Of a stretch of 41,235 nucleotides of DNA, positions 23,372 through 31,582 are shown one piece after another. The notes under the pieces are model-generated. The model did not search any database and was not told the origin of the DNA. It was given only the letters and a program-made list of their open reading frames with translations. This DNA comes from an uncultured Gammaproteobacteria bacterium (GTDB lineage: Bacteria; Pseudomonadota; Gammaproteobacteria; Pseudomonadales; Pseudohongiellaceae): positions 1 to 41,235 of the forward strand of contig CAISOD010000253.1 in NCBI GenBank assembly GCA_903887045.1, read 5' to 3'. Each line of letters begins with the position of its first letter. Position 1 is the first letter of the stretch. The translations under genes and the position numbers were made by a program.

Positions 23372-24397
23372 ATGACAATCGTTCTGCCACACCGCCGTTT
23401 CTGTATCGCCCCAATGATGGATTGGACAGACCGTCACTGCCGGTATTTCTTGCGACTGCTCAGTCAAAAAGCCCTGCTCTACACCGAAATGGTGACCACT
23501 GGCGCACTGTTGCATGGCGATCGCCACCGCCATTTACGCTACAGCCCGGCGGAACTGCCGTTGGCGCTGCAACTGGGTGGCAGCAATCCAGTGGAGCTGG
23601 CTGCCTGTGCCCGCATGGCCGAAGCCGAGGGCTACAGTGAGGTCAACCTGAATGTTGGCTGCCCGAGCGATCGCGTGCAGAACAACATGATAGGAGCCTG
23701 CCTGATGGCGCATCCACTACTGGTGGCGGACTGTGTGGCCGCAATGCGGGCTGCTGTCCGCATTCCGGTCACGGTGAAATGCCGTACCGGCATCGATGAC
23801 ATGGACAGCGAAGATGCGCTGGCTGCCTTTATCTCCTCGGTTGCGGATGGCAGTGGCTGCTCCACTTTTATCGTGCACGCCCGCATCGCTGTCCTGCAGG
23901 GACTCAGCCCGAAGGAAAACCGTGAAGTTCCACCGCTGAACTACACGCGCGTACATCGCATAAAACAACGCTTTCCTCAGCTCGAAGTCATCATCAACGG
24001 CGGCATCCGCAGTCTGGACCAGGCGGCGCAGCAACTGCAGCATGTCGACGGCGTCATGATCGGCCGTGAGGCGTATCAGAATCCCTGGATATTGCACGAT
24101 GTCGATGCCCGTCTGTTCGGCTGCGAACCCGATACGCGCACCCGCGAGGAAGTACTGCAGCAATATCTGCCATACGCCAGCGATCAATTGGCTGATGGCG
24201 CTGCACTTAACCACATGAGTCGTCATTTGCTGGGGCTGTTCCACGGACAAGGCGGCGGCAAGCAGTTTCGGCGACACCTGAGCGAAAACGCCCATCTGCC
24301 CGGCGCTGGCTTGGCAACACTGCAGGATGCCTTGGCAGCAACCCGCCGGCACCTGCGTCCGTCCCATATCGCAACCCATGACCTTCTGACCGAGTAA
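23372..24397 (+). CDS. dusA: tRNA-dihydrouridine(20/20a) synthase DusA
   Basis: A 341-residue FMN enzyme reducing U20/U20a in the D-loop of tRNA. FCIAPMMDWTDRHCRYFLRLL (in pieces FCIAPMMDW and RHCRYFLRLL) opens the TIM barrel. The catalytic Cys is C97 in NLNVGCPSDRVQ, followed by the GACLM loop. ARIAVLQGLSPKENREVPPL is the DusA-specific segment. GVMIGREAYQNPW is part of the phosphate-binding site. The C-terminal helical domain (HMSRHLLGLFHGQGGGKQFR) binds tRNA. The protein starts only ten residues before the core, consistent with the ATG at 23372. terB-like gene follows 8 bp later. Confidence 0.96.
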   Translation: MTIVLPHRRFCIAPMMDWTDRHCRYFLRLLSQKALLYTEMVTTGALLHGDRHRHLRYSPAELPLALQLGGSNPVELAACARMAEAEGYSEVNLNVGCPSDRVQNNMIGACLMAHPLLVADCVAAMRAAVRIPVTVKCRTGIDDMDSEDALAAFISSVADGSGCSTFIVHARIAVLQGLSPKENREVPPLNYTRVHRIKQRFPQLEVIINGGIRSLDQAAQQLQHVDGVMIGREAYQNPWILHDVDARLFGCEPDTRTREEVLQQYLPYASDQLADGAALNHMSRHLLGLFHGQGGGKQFRRHLSENAHLPGAGLATLQDALAATRRHLRPSHIATHDLLTE

Positions 24398-24405
24398 ATC
24401 CTCCC

Positions 24406-24858
24406 ATGCTTAGCAGCATTCGCACTTTCTTCGATAGCTTCCTGCAGGCTGCCGACAACGGTTCAGGCAATACCACTGACCAACTGCAACTGGCCTGCGC
24501 CGCTTTGCTGGTGGAGATTTCTGCCGCAGATCAACAAACCAGTGCAGAAGAGAAGCAAACTCTCAACCTGATCTTGCGCAATAAATTCGGGTTGAATGAA
24601 TCCAGAGTGGAGGAATTATGGCAACTTGCAGCACAGGAAAGCCGTGAGGCAACATCGCTTTATCAGTTCACCAGTCTGGTGAACTCACACTACGGTTATG
24701 AGCAGAAAACCGCTCTGCTGCGGCAACTATGGCAGGTGGCCTATGCCGATGGTCGCATTGACCGCTTTGAAGAGCACCTGTTGCGCCGCATCGCTGACCT
24801 ATTGCATATGACACACGGCGACTTCATCCGCGCCAAGTTGGCCAGCAGGCCTGAGTGA
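24406..24858 (+). CDS. TerB-family (tellurite resistance B-like) protein
   Basis: A 150-residue all-helical protein of the TerB superfamily. It has two similar halves, each with an acidic helix-loop: LACAALLVEISAADQQTSAEEKQ (split LACAALLVEIS and AADQQTSAEEKQ) and QVAYADGRIDRFEEHLLRRI. The Asp/Glu positions in ADGxIDxxEExxLRRIADLL match the proposed metal-binding sites of TerB. No signal peptide. Its function is unknown; genes like this one occur singly in many proteobacteria, away from ter operons. It follows dusA by 8 bp and is probably cotranscribed. Confidence 0.85.
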   Translation: MLSSIRTFFDSFLQAADNGSGNTTDQLQLACAALLVEISAADQQTSAEEKQTLNLILRNKFGLNESRVEELWQLAAQESREATSLYQFTSLVNSHYGYEQKTALLRQLWQVAYADGRIDRFEEHLLRRIADLLHMTHGDFIRAKLASRPE

Positions 24859-24885
24859 GTCAGACACCGGTCTGGTGACCGGCCC

Positions 24886-25371
24886 TCATTCCTGTTGCTT
24901 GAGAGCCGACACCAGATCCTGGAATTCTAGGCGGTTCTGCTCGCTCATCGCCATCAGTGTCAGATGGGCGTCAATGACCTTGTCGCGCACAGTCGCTTCC
25001 GACTCCATCTGCATTTTCAACTCGCTGTACTGTGTTTGCTGCTTTGGCAGGCTGGATACAATGTTGCAGATGACATCGAAACTCATGCTGCGCAGGATGC
25101 GGGTGATGTCGGGATTCGGTGAAACAATGGTGGGCATGACATTGAAGCGGTTGCGCAACTGGATGGACATCTTGGCGAGCATGCCGAGCGCGGTACTGTC
25201 GATGCTGCGGGTCTCGCTCATGTCGACCACCATGGCATCGAGAATGCCGCGGCGATAAAGATTATTGCAGTAGTTATCGAGTGTTGAGCTCATCACCACC
25301 CTGACCTCTCCGACGAACTTCAACAACGCCATGTGTTTGTAGTCGGCTGCGAGTATCTTGCCGGCGTTCAT
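24886..25371 (-). CDS. hsbA: STAS-domain anti-sigma factor antagonist, HsbA-like
   Basis: A 161-residue protein with a STAS domain in the N-terminal ~105 residues. The regulatory serine is S59 in RSIDSTALGMLAKM, the SpoIIAA-type D-S-T/S-A-L signature whose phosphorylation state sets partner choice. The C-terminal ~55 residues form a helical extension (QTQYSELKMQMESEAT). In Pseudomonas HsbA binds the anti-sigma FlgM when dephosphorylated by HsbR or a diguanylate cyclase otherwise, switching motility and biofilm; this role is inferred here. The start overlaps the hsbR stop by ATGA, so the two are translated together. Confidence 0.82.
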   Translation of the reverse strand: MNAGKILAADYKHMALLKFVGEVRVVMSSTLDNYCNNLYRRGILDAMVVDMSETRSIDSTALGMLAKMSIQLRNRFNVMPTIVSPNPDITRILRSMSFDVICNIVSSLPKQQTQYSELKMQMESEATVRDKVIDAHLTLMAMSEQNRLEFQDLVSALKQQE

Positions 25372-26567
25372 CGTCGCGTCACACTCATGATGGCTATGTC
25401 ATCGGGCACTTGCATGTTCTTGGCTGGGGCCAGTGCCGCCTTGATCTCTTCGAACCTGCCCCGGCTTGCCTGTACTACCTGTCGCAAGTGCTCCTCTTTG
25501 GCGGCGTAATCGCCGTCTTTCAATACCTCAAGGATACCATCCGAGAACAACACCAATGCAAAGTCTTCCGCTATCGGCAGTTGCTCGTCGAAATATTCCG
25601 CGCCATCAAACAAGCCGATGGGGAAGCTGCTGCGCTCGACCGGAATGCTGCCGGCTTTGCCATGCTGGAACAACATCGGCAGCGGATGATGGCCGGCCAC
25701 GCTGAACTGCAGCATGTTGGTATTGTCGTTGAGAATGCCCATGAATACCGTGACATGCTTGTCAAGTCCGGACTTGATCAAGTCGCGGTTCAGCACGCCC
25801 AGTATGTGGGATGGTGTGAATTCACCTTCAAAACGACCGCGCAAGTGGTCTACCCGCATCTGCTCGATACGAAAGCGCAACAGGACAGTGATGAAGGCCG
25901 AAGATGAGCCATGGCCTGACACATCAGCAATGTAGAACAGTGCTTCATGGCGCGAGGCTGGTTTGTAATCAACGGTATCACCACTGAGGTACAGCGATGG
26001 CACGACTTTGTGATTGAAGTGGAACGGGCCGATGTCCTTTGGCGGAATCGGCATCATGTTGATCTGTACATGACGCCCGGCCTGCTGGTCCTGCTGGAAG
26101 ATTTGCACGCGCTGTTCCAACTCGGCATTGATCTGCTCCAGCTTCTTGCGAATGCGGATATTCTCTCCGACCAGGCGTGCCTTGCGCAGACTGTTGTCAA
26201 TCGAATGTTCGAGAATTGCCGCACTTTCCAGCGGCAAAAGCAGGTAATCGCTGACACCCAGCCGCAGCGCCAGTAGCAAGTCGTCTGAATTGCCGCGATC
26301 TGCCAGCACGATGATCGGCAAGTCGGGTGCGAGTTCAAGCAGTTGCTGGATGGCTGCGAACTTGCTGGCATCGGGCAGATCAATGTTGATGATGACGAGA
26401 TCGGGACAGGCAGTGTGGAAGCGTTCAAGTCCTTCTGCAGAATCGCGCGCCAACACCACCCGCTGCTGCAGGTTGTCGAGCATGCTGATAATCGATGACC
26501 TCAGCGAGTCGTCATCATTAATGAGGAGAATGCTGAGATTGGACGGTATGGTGACTGCCGATGTCAT
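25368..26567 (-). CDS. hsbR: HsbR-like response regulator with PP2C/SpoIIE phosphatase and degenerate receiver
   Basis: A 399-residue protein: receiver-like domain (about 12-128), coiled-coil linker (132-162) and SpoIIE/PP2C-type phosphatase (165-399). The phosphatase metal ligands look intact: SGDTVDY (195-201), IADVSGHGSSSAF (213-225), FSDGILE (341-347) and PDDIAIM (388-394). The receiver is not: the phosphoacceptor position reads LVIINIDLP with Asn61 in place of Asp, the Thr/Ser position is Ala89 (IIVLADRG), and the conserved Lys is Leu111 (SDYLLLPL). It most likely dephosphorylates Ser59 of the HsbA-like partner. No hptB-like gene is adjacent; hrpA lies upstream. The symbol is by similarity to the Pseudomonas pair. 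Confidence 0.82.
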   Translation of the reverse strand: MTSAVTIPSNLSILLINDDDSLRSSIISMLDNLQQRVVLARDSAEGLERFHTACPDLVIINIDLPDASKFAAIQQLLELAPDLPIIVLADRGNSDDLLLALRLGVSDYLLLPLESAAILEHSIDNSLRKARLVGENIRIRKKLEQINAELEQRVQIFQQDQQAGRHVQINMMPIPPKDIGPFHFNHKVVPSLYLSGDTVDYKPASRHEALFYIADVSGHGSSSAFITVLLRFRIEQMRVDHLRGRFEGEFTPSHILGVLNRDLIKSGLDKHVTVFMGILNDNTNMLQFSVAGHHPLPMLFQHGKAGSIPVERSSFPIGLFDGAEYFDEQLPIAEDFALVLFSDGILEVLKDGDYAAKEEHLRQVVQASRGRFEEIKAALAPAKNMQVPDDIAIMSVTRR

Positions 26568-26716
26568 GAGGCGGGTACAGCGGGTTGGGAACCGGTAATG
26601 GATAGCGGATAAGTAATTTTCAGAATCGGATGAAACCTTACTCCAGTCAGAGACTTACTTCAATAATTAAAGGTGGAACCTGATGTTTTTGTTCCATTAA
26701 AACAAGGGCTTCGACA

Positions 26717-29700
26717 CTATTTCAGGACTTGGTCCTGCCAGAACTTCTCCAGTCGCTTTTCTGACACTGGCAGTCGGGTTCCGAGAGCCTGAGCGAACAA
26801 TGAAACCCGTAATTCTTCCAGTAGCCAGCGGTATTCATCCAGAGCCTCATCGCGGATTTCACGACCCGCACAATACTGTTGCCGCTGGCTGTACTGCTGC
26901 CAGAGCCTGGCCAGCAAGCGTGTCCACTCCTGGTCCCTGGCAACCTGTGTTGGGTATTTATCCAACCGCTGCTGCACGGCTTCCAGATAACGCGGCAGTT
27001 GCTGCAGATGCAGCCACGGGGTCGTCAGCAGAAAACCGGGGAATACAAGTTGCTGCAGTTGTGCCTGTACATCTCCCTGCAACGCCAGCGCTGACGCGGC
27101 TGTAAACGCCTTGTGCTGCAACCGTTTGCGCAGTTCATGCCAACGCTGCAATACCTTGTACAGCAGCTCTTGCAAGCTGATTGCCACCGTCAGCACTTCA
27201 CTGCGACATTGCAGCAGGCGCTGCTCAAACTGCTCGCGACTGCGCGGCAGCTCCTCCTCTACCCTGAAAGCGATGCAGTAAGCGCGCTGTATAAGCTGGT
27301 CCAGCACTTCGTCACGTTTGCCAAGTTGCTGCAGTGCGTGCAGCTTCGAGGCATCCTGCAACAGGTCCTTCTGCAGATAGCGCAATTGCTGGCGCGACTG
27401 CAGCATGAACAAGCGGCTGACTCCCATCACACTGGCCAACCGCGCACGATAGGGTGTATCCAACAGACACAGATCAACGCTCTGACCGCGATCAATGAGG
27501 GCCGGGTACGACTTGATGCGCAGCTTGCTGGTGCCAAGCTCCTGCTCCTGCGGCAGGCCGGCGAATGACCATTCAGTGAGGCCCTGTTGCTCGCCGCTCG
27601 TACCACCCTGACCTGCGGCTTTGCTGATGCTGGCCTGTACTTCACGGCCCAGTGAGGTCTTGAGCGCCTCCAGATCACGGCCACTGCCGAGCAGCTTGCC
27701 GTTTTCGTCCAGCACGCGAATCATGAGTTGCAGATGGTCCGGCAACTGCACGGCCTGCCAGCAGTCCACGGGCAACTGCACACCACTATGGCGAAGTAAC
27801 TGGCGGGTCAGCGCTTGTTGCAGGGTGCCATCCTGCTGTTTGAGATGTGGGAGCAATTTGTCAACCACATCAGGCACTGGCACAAAATGCTTGCGCAGTG
27901 ATTTCGGCAGCGCCTTGATCAGTGCAATACATTTGTCTTTCAACAGCCCGGGCACCAGCCAGTCCAGCTCTTCCGGTCGCAGCTGTTTCAGTATGGTTAC
28001 CGGAATGTCGACCGATACGCCGTCGTGCTCCTTGCCGGGCGCAAATGCATAGTTGAGCGCCATCGCCATCGCGCTGGTCGTCGCCTGTTCGGGAAACTGC
28101 GCAAGTTCGGCGGCATCGACCGCGTTGTGCTGCAACTGCTGCTCTGTCAGCAGCAATCTGGCGGCCTTGTCTTTCGGCAACGAGAAATACCAGCGTTCAA
28201 GGCTGGCAACATCCACTACCGACGCCGGCAGCTGCTGCTCGTAGAATTCGGCGATGCGATTGTCGTCGATGAGAATGTCGCGCCGGCGCGTGCGTTCTTC
28301 CAATTCGGCAATCTTGTGGATCAAGCGGCAATTGGCATCGAAGAATGGTGCACGGGTTTTCAGCTGCATCGTTACCAGCGCTTCCCGGATGAGCAGTTGA
28401 CGGCTCACCACCGGATCGATGCGGCCATAGGCAACGCGACGCCGTTCAACCAGCGGCAGGCCGTACAACAGCACTTTTTCGTATGCCATTACCTGACCAC
28501 GCTTCTGTTCCCAGTGCGGCTCGGCGTATTCCTTGCGCACGAGATGCAGCGCCAGCTTCTCGATCCACTCAGGCTCCACCCTGGCATTCATGCGCGCATA
28601 CAACTGGGTGGTTTCCACCAGCTCGGCCGACACCAGCCAGCGCTGCTGTTTGCGGTGCAGCGTGGAACCGCGAAACACTACGTACTTGCGACTACGGGCA
28701 CCGAGGTAGCTGCCATCTTCCAGCCTGGATGCTACCTGGCTGATGAAGCCTGTCAGCACTGACTGATGGATTTCCTCGTAAGTCGCAGGTTCTTTGTTGA
28801 TGGGCAGCTTCAATTCCTGACACAGCAACAACAGTTGGCGATGCACTTCACGCCATTCGCGCATGCGCATGTAAGACAGAAAGTTCTGTTGGCAGAACTT
28901 GCGCATCTTGTTGGTACCTATTTGCTGGCGCTGCTCCTCATGGAAGTTCCACAAATTGACAAAGGCTAGGAAGTCGGATTCCACGTGCCAGAAGCGGCGA
29001 TGTGCCTCGTCGGCAGCCTGCTGGCGCTCCAGCGGCCGCTCACGCGGGTCCTGGATGCCGAGCGCACTCACTATGATAAGCAGCTCGTGCAGGCAATGCC
29101 GCTGTCCGGCTTCCAGCAACACACGGGCAAGCCGGGGATCGACCGGTAACCGTGCCATGTCACGGCCTTTCAGCGTCAGCACATCTTTGGCATCCACCGC
29201 CTGCAACTCTTCCAGCAGGTGGAAACCGTCGCGGATCGCGCGCGAATCCGGCGGATCCAGGAACGGAAAGTCGTCGATATTGCCGAGCTTCAGCGCCAGC
29301 ATCTGCAGAATGACCGATGCCAGATTTGTGCGCAGTATCTCAGGCTCGGTGAACTCAGGCCTGCCATTGAAATCCTCTTCGGCATACAAACGCAGGCACG
29401 TGCCCGGCCCGAGACGACCACAACGGCCTGCCCGCTGGTTGGCACTGGCCCGTGACACCGGCTCCACCGGCAACCGCTGGATCTTGCTGCGCACGCTGTA
29501 ACGGCTGATACGGGCAAAACCGCTGTCGATCACATAACCGATACCCGGCACTGTCAGTGAGGTTTCGGCAACGTTGGTGGTCAATACGATGCGGCGCCCC
29601 GCATGTGGCTCGAATACCCGCTGCTGTTCCTTGTTGCTGAGCCGGGCATACAATGGCAGGATTTCGACACCGGGGTATTGTTGCTTGCGCAACAGGTCGG

Positions 29701-30655
29701 CGCAGTCACGGATTTCCTTTTCGCCGCTGAGAAATACCAGCACATCGCGATACGCCTGCCGCTGTTGGCGTTCCAGTTGCAGAATGTGTTCATACCCGGC
29801 CAGTACCTGCTCAGGCAGCTCGGTATCTTCTGTGCCCTCAGCGGGCCGATACAACATCGTCACAGGATAAGTGCGGCCCGATACTTCCAGCACCGGAGCC
29901 CCATCAAAATGGGCCGCAAATTTGGCCACTTCGATGGTGGCAGACGTGATAATCAGTTTGAGTTCAGGCCGTTTGGGCAAAAGTCGTTTGAGGTAGCCCA
30001 GCAGGAAATCAATATTAAGCGAGCGTTCGTGGGCTTCGTCGATGATGATGGTGTCATAACGATGGAGCCATGGGTCATTTTGCGTTTCCGCAAGCAGGAT
30101 GCCATCGGTCATCAGCTTGATAAGCGTGTATTCGCTACTGGTGTCAGTGAAACGAACCTGGTGACCGACTTCCTCACCTTCCCGCACCCCGAGTTCGTCG
30201 GCAATGCGCATCGCTACCGTGCGAGCTGCCAAGCGGCGTGGTTGGGTGTGACCGATCAAGCCATGGATACCACGACCCAGCTCGAGACAAAGTTTCGGAA
30301 TTTGAGTGGTTTTGCCAGAGCCGGTTTCGCCTGCAATTATGACAACCTGATTGGCAGCAATGGCTTCTTTCAACTCGGCAACACGCGCTGATACCGGCAA
30401 GCCCGCCGGGTAATGAATGGCAGGACGACGTTCACGCCGCGCGTTTACGCGAGACATTGATGCCGCCACGCGATCGGCCAGCGTTGCCAGCGCGGATTCA
30501 AAAGACGATTGTTCGCTGCTCTGGCGACCTGTTTGTCGAAGACGCACCAGCGCATTCCTCAGCCGCCAGCGATCAGCCAGCATACAGGAATCAATACTGC
30601 GTTCGAGATTGTCGAGCACCTTTACAGAAGCAGGGTTTGCTGCAGGCGGATTCAT
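26717..30655 (-). CDS. hrpA: ATP-dependent RNA helicase HrpA (DEAH box)
   Basis: A 1312-residue cytoplasmic DEAH/RHA helicase, full length for HrpA, which in E. coli rescues stalled ribosomes. Motif I is AGETGSGKTTQIPK (about 107-120), Ia TQPRRLAARTVA, II DEAHERSLN, III ITSATIE, then TNVAETSLTVPGI (V) and ANQRAGRCGRLGPG (VI). These are followed by the ratchet/winged-helix, OB-fold and the long C-terminal DUF3418 region typical of HrpA. The N-terminal ~90 residues are the charged helical extension. No intrinsic terminator with a T-run is visible after it. Confidence 0.96.
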   Translation of the reverse strand: MNPPAANPASVKVLDNLERSIDSCMLADRWRLRNALVRLRQTGRQSSEQSSFESALATLADRVAASMSRVNARRERRPAIHYPAGLPVSARVAELKEAIAANQVVIIAGETGSGKTTQIPKLCLELGRGIHGLIGHTQPRRLAARTVAMRIADELGVREGEEVGHQVRFTDTSSEYTLIKLMTDGILLAETQNDPWLHRYDTIIIDEAHERSLNIDFLLGYLKRLLPKRPELKLIITSATIEVAKFAAHFDGAPVLEVSGRTYPVTMLYRPAEGTEDTELPEQVLAGYEHILQLERQQRQAYRDVLVFLSGEKEIRDCADLLRKQQYPGVEILPLYARLSNKEQQRVFEPHAGRRIVLTTNVAETSLTVPGIGYVIDSGFARISRYSVRSKIQRLPVEPVSRASANQRAGRCGRLGPGTCLRLYAEEDFNGRPEFTEPEILRTNLASVILQMLALKLGNIDDFPFLDPPDSRAIRDGFHLLEELQAVDAKDVLTLKGRDMARLPVDPRLARVLLEAGQRHCLHELLIIVSALGIQDPRERPLERQQAADEAHRRFWHVESDFLAFVNLWNFHEEQRQQIGTNKMRKFCQQNFLSYMRMREWREVHRQLLLLCQELKLPINKEPATYEEIHQSVLTGFISQVASRLEDGSYLGARSRKYVVFRGSTLHRKQQRWLVSAELVETTQLYARMNARVEPEWIEKLALHLVRKEYAEPHWEQKRGQVMAYEKVLLYGLPLVERRRVAYGRIDPVVSRQLLIREALVTMQLKTRAPFFDANCRLIHKIAELEERTRRRDILIDDNRIAEFYEQQLPASVVDVASLERWYFSLPKDKAARLLLTEQQLQHNAVDAAELAQFPEQATTSAMAMALNYAFAPGKEHDGVSVDIPVTILKQLRPEELDWLVPGLLKDKCIALIKALPKSLRKHFVPVPDVVDKLLPHLKQQDGTLQQALTRQLLRHSGVQLPVDCWQAVQLPDHLQLMIRVLDENGKLLGSGRDLEALKTSLGREVQASISKAAGQGGTSGEQQGLTEWSFAGLPQEQELGTSKLRIKSYPALIDRGQSVDLCLLDTPYRARLASVMGVSRLFMLQSRQQLRYLQKDLLQDASKLHALQQLGKRDEVLDQLIQRAYCIAFRVEEELPRSREQFEQRLLQCRSEVLTVAISLQELLYKVLQRWHELRKRLQHKAFTAASALALQGDVQAQLQQLVFPGFLLTTPWLHLQQLPRYLEAVQQRLDKYPTQVARDQEWTRLLARLWQQYSQRQQYCAGREIRDEALDEYRWLLEELRVSLFAQALGTRLPVSEKRLEKFWQDQVLK

Positions 30656-30740
30656 TTTGGGTACGTCAGTGCCTGCGGCTCTCGAAGCCCACAGACATGA
30701 ATTGCGCTTTTATTTTGTTGAAACAATGGATTCCAGTTCA

Positions 30741-30778
30741 CCAAAAATGAAACGGCCGGAGTATCAACCCCGGCCGTT
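30741..30778 (-). terminator. intrinsic terminator of the VOC gene
   Basis: A perfect 9 bp GC-rich stem, AACGGCCGG (30751-30759) with CCGGCCGTT (30770-30778), 10 nt loop, followed on the minus strand by TCATTTTTGG. It lies 32 bp past the stop of the VOC gene and isolates it from hrpA. Confidence 0.8.
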
Positions 30779-30809
30779 GGCCTGTTGCCGGTTGGCTTAC
30801 AGGGACAGT

Positions 30810-31370
30810 TTAGGCAGCTTGCTCGCGGTGGTATGCCTCGTTGTTCGGCGTGTGGTCGCCAGCCAACCAGCGCTTCAGCTCCGAGTGCGCCTTTGGCAGT
30901 ACTTCAGCATTGATCTTGTCTACCTGCGGATGATCGGTGCAGAACTCCACGATCATGTTGTCAGGGTCGAGCACATACAGCGAATTGCAGTAGCCATGTT
31001 CGAGGAAGTAGTACTTGTCGGCTGGGTAACTGGTCGCCTTCACACGGTCGATCAGTTCCAATTGGTGCGCCTTGTCGACTTTCAATGCGATGTGACGGAA
31101 ACCGGAAACCGGCAGTTCTGGACCGAACTGCTGCTGGTCAGCCCCATCGGCAAACTGGAAGAACGCCAGTGCGCTGCCGTCTTTAAGACCGAAGAAGCAA
31201 TGGCAGTAGATGCGTTCTTTGCCGAAAAGCTCGGTTTTTTCGCACCAGGTGGCCTGCAGCGGCATGCCCATCAGGTCTTCGTAAAAGGCACGGGTCTTTT
31301 CCAGGTCCTTGACCACATAAGCATTATGGTGAAGGCGCATTGGCAGCGGAATGTTCTGTTGGGCGTTCAT
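30810..31370 (-). CDS. VOC-family (glyoxalase/extradiol dioxygenase fold) metalloprotein
   Basis: A 186-residue cytoplasmic vicinal-oxygen-chelate protein. Two paired beta-alpha-beta-beta-beta modules are visible, the first opening RLHHNAYVVKDLEKTRAFYEDLMG (with H15) and the second FRHIALKVD (H93) and LYVLDPDNMIVEFC (E142). H15, H93 and E142 fit three metal-binding positions of the fold; a fourth ligand is not certain. Substrate cannot be told: VOC members include glyoxalases, extradiol dioxygenases and thiol transferases. Tandem ATGs at 31373 and 31370 follow an AGAGG; I prefer the second for spacing. It has its own terminator and is divergent from an alpha/beta hydrolase, so the two may act together. 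Confidence 0.82.
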   Translation of the reverse strand: MNAQQNIPLPMRLHHNAYVVKDLEKTRAFYEDLMGMPLQATWCEKTELFGKERIYCHCFFGLKDGSALAFFQFADGADQQQFGPELPVSGFRHIALKVDKAHQLELIDRVKATSYPADKYYFLEHGYCNSLYVLDPDNMIVEFCTDHPQVDKINAEVLPKAHSELKRWLAGDHTPNNEAYHREQAA

Positions 31371-31545
31371 CATGAAACCTCTTTTGTTGTGTAATTCTTG
31401 TTGATTGGATGACAGTTCTTTACTGCAGCCAATCGGGTGGGCCATCAGGGGTGAAATCCTAAGAGTTTGGCTTCGTTACTTCAACCTCAAGGTACCTCAA
31501 CACGATTTTAGGCCAACTGGCGCTGGAGCAGAACCACAATGGATA

Positions 31546-31554
31546 TGCTATAAC
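31546..31554 (+). promoter_or_regulatory. extended -10 promoter for the alpha/beta hydrolase
   Basis: TGC-TATAAC (31546-31554) is an extended -10 element with five of six matches in the hexamer, 28 bases before the ATG at 31583. The -35 region (around 31526, GAGCAG) is poor. Confidence 0.45.
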
Positions 31555-31582
31555 GCCGCCGCCTTGATTGTTGGTGGTTGTA

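Noticed and set aside
24867-24882. CCGGTC-TGGT-GACCGG hairpin between the convergent terB and hsbA genes
   Set aside because: The stem is only 6 bp and no T-run follows on either strand, so I did not call it a terminator.
25368-26567. D63 of the HsbR-like protein as the true phosphoacceptor
   Set aside because: In the aligned pattern (I/V-L-L-D-x-x-x-P) the acceptor sits four residues before the conserved Pro; here that is N61, while D63 is two residues nearer to it.
29603-30391. 262-residue plus-strand open frame antisense to hrpA
   Set aside because: Lies opposite the conserved helicase motifs and has no coding features of its own.
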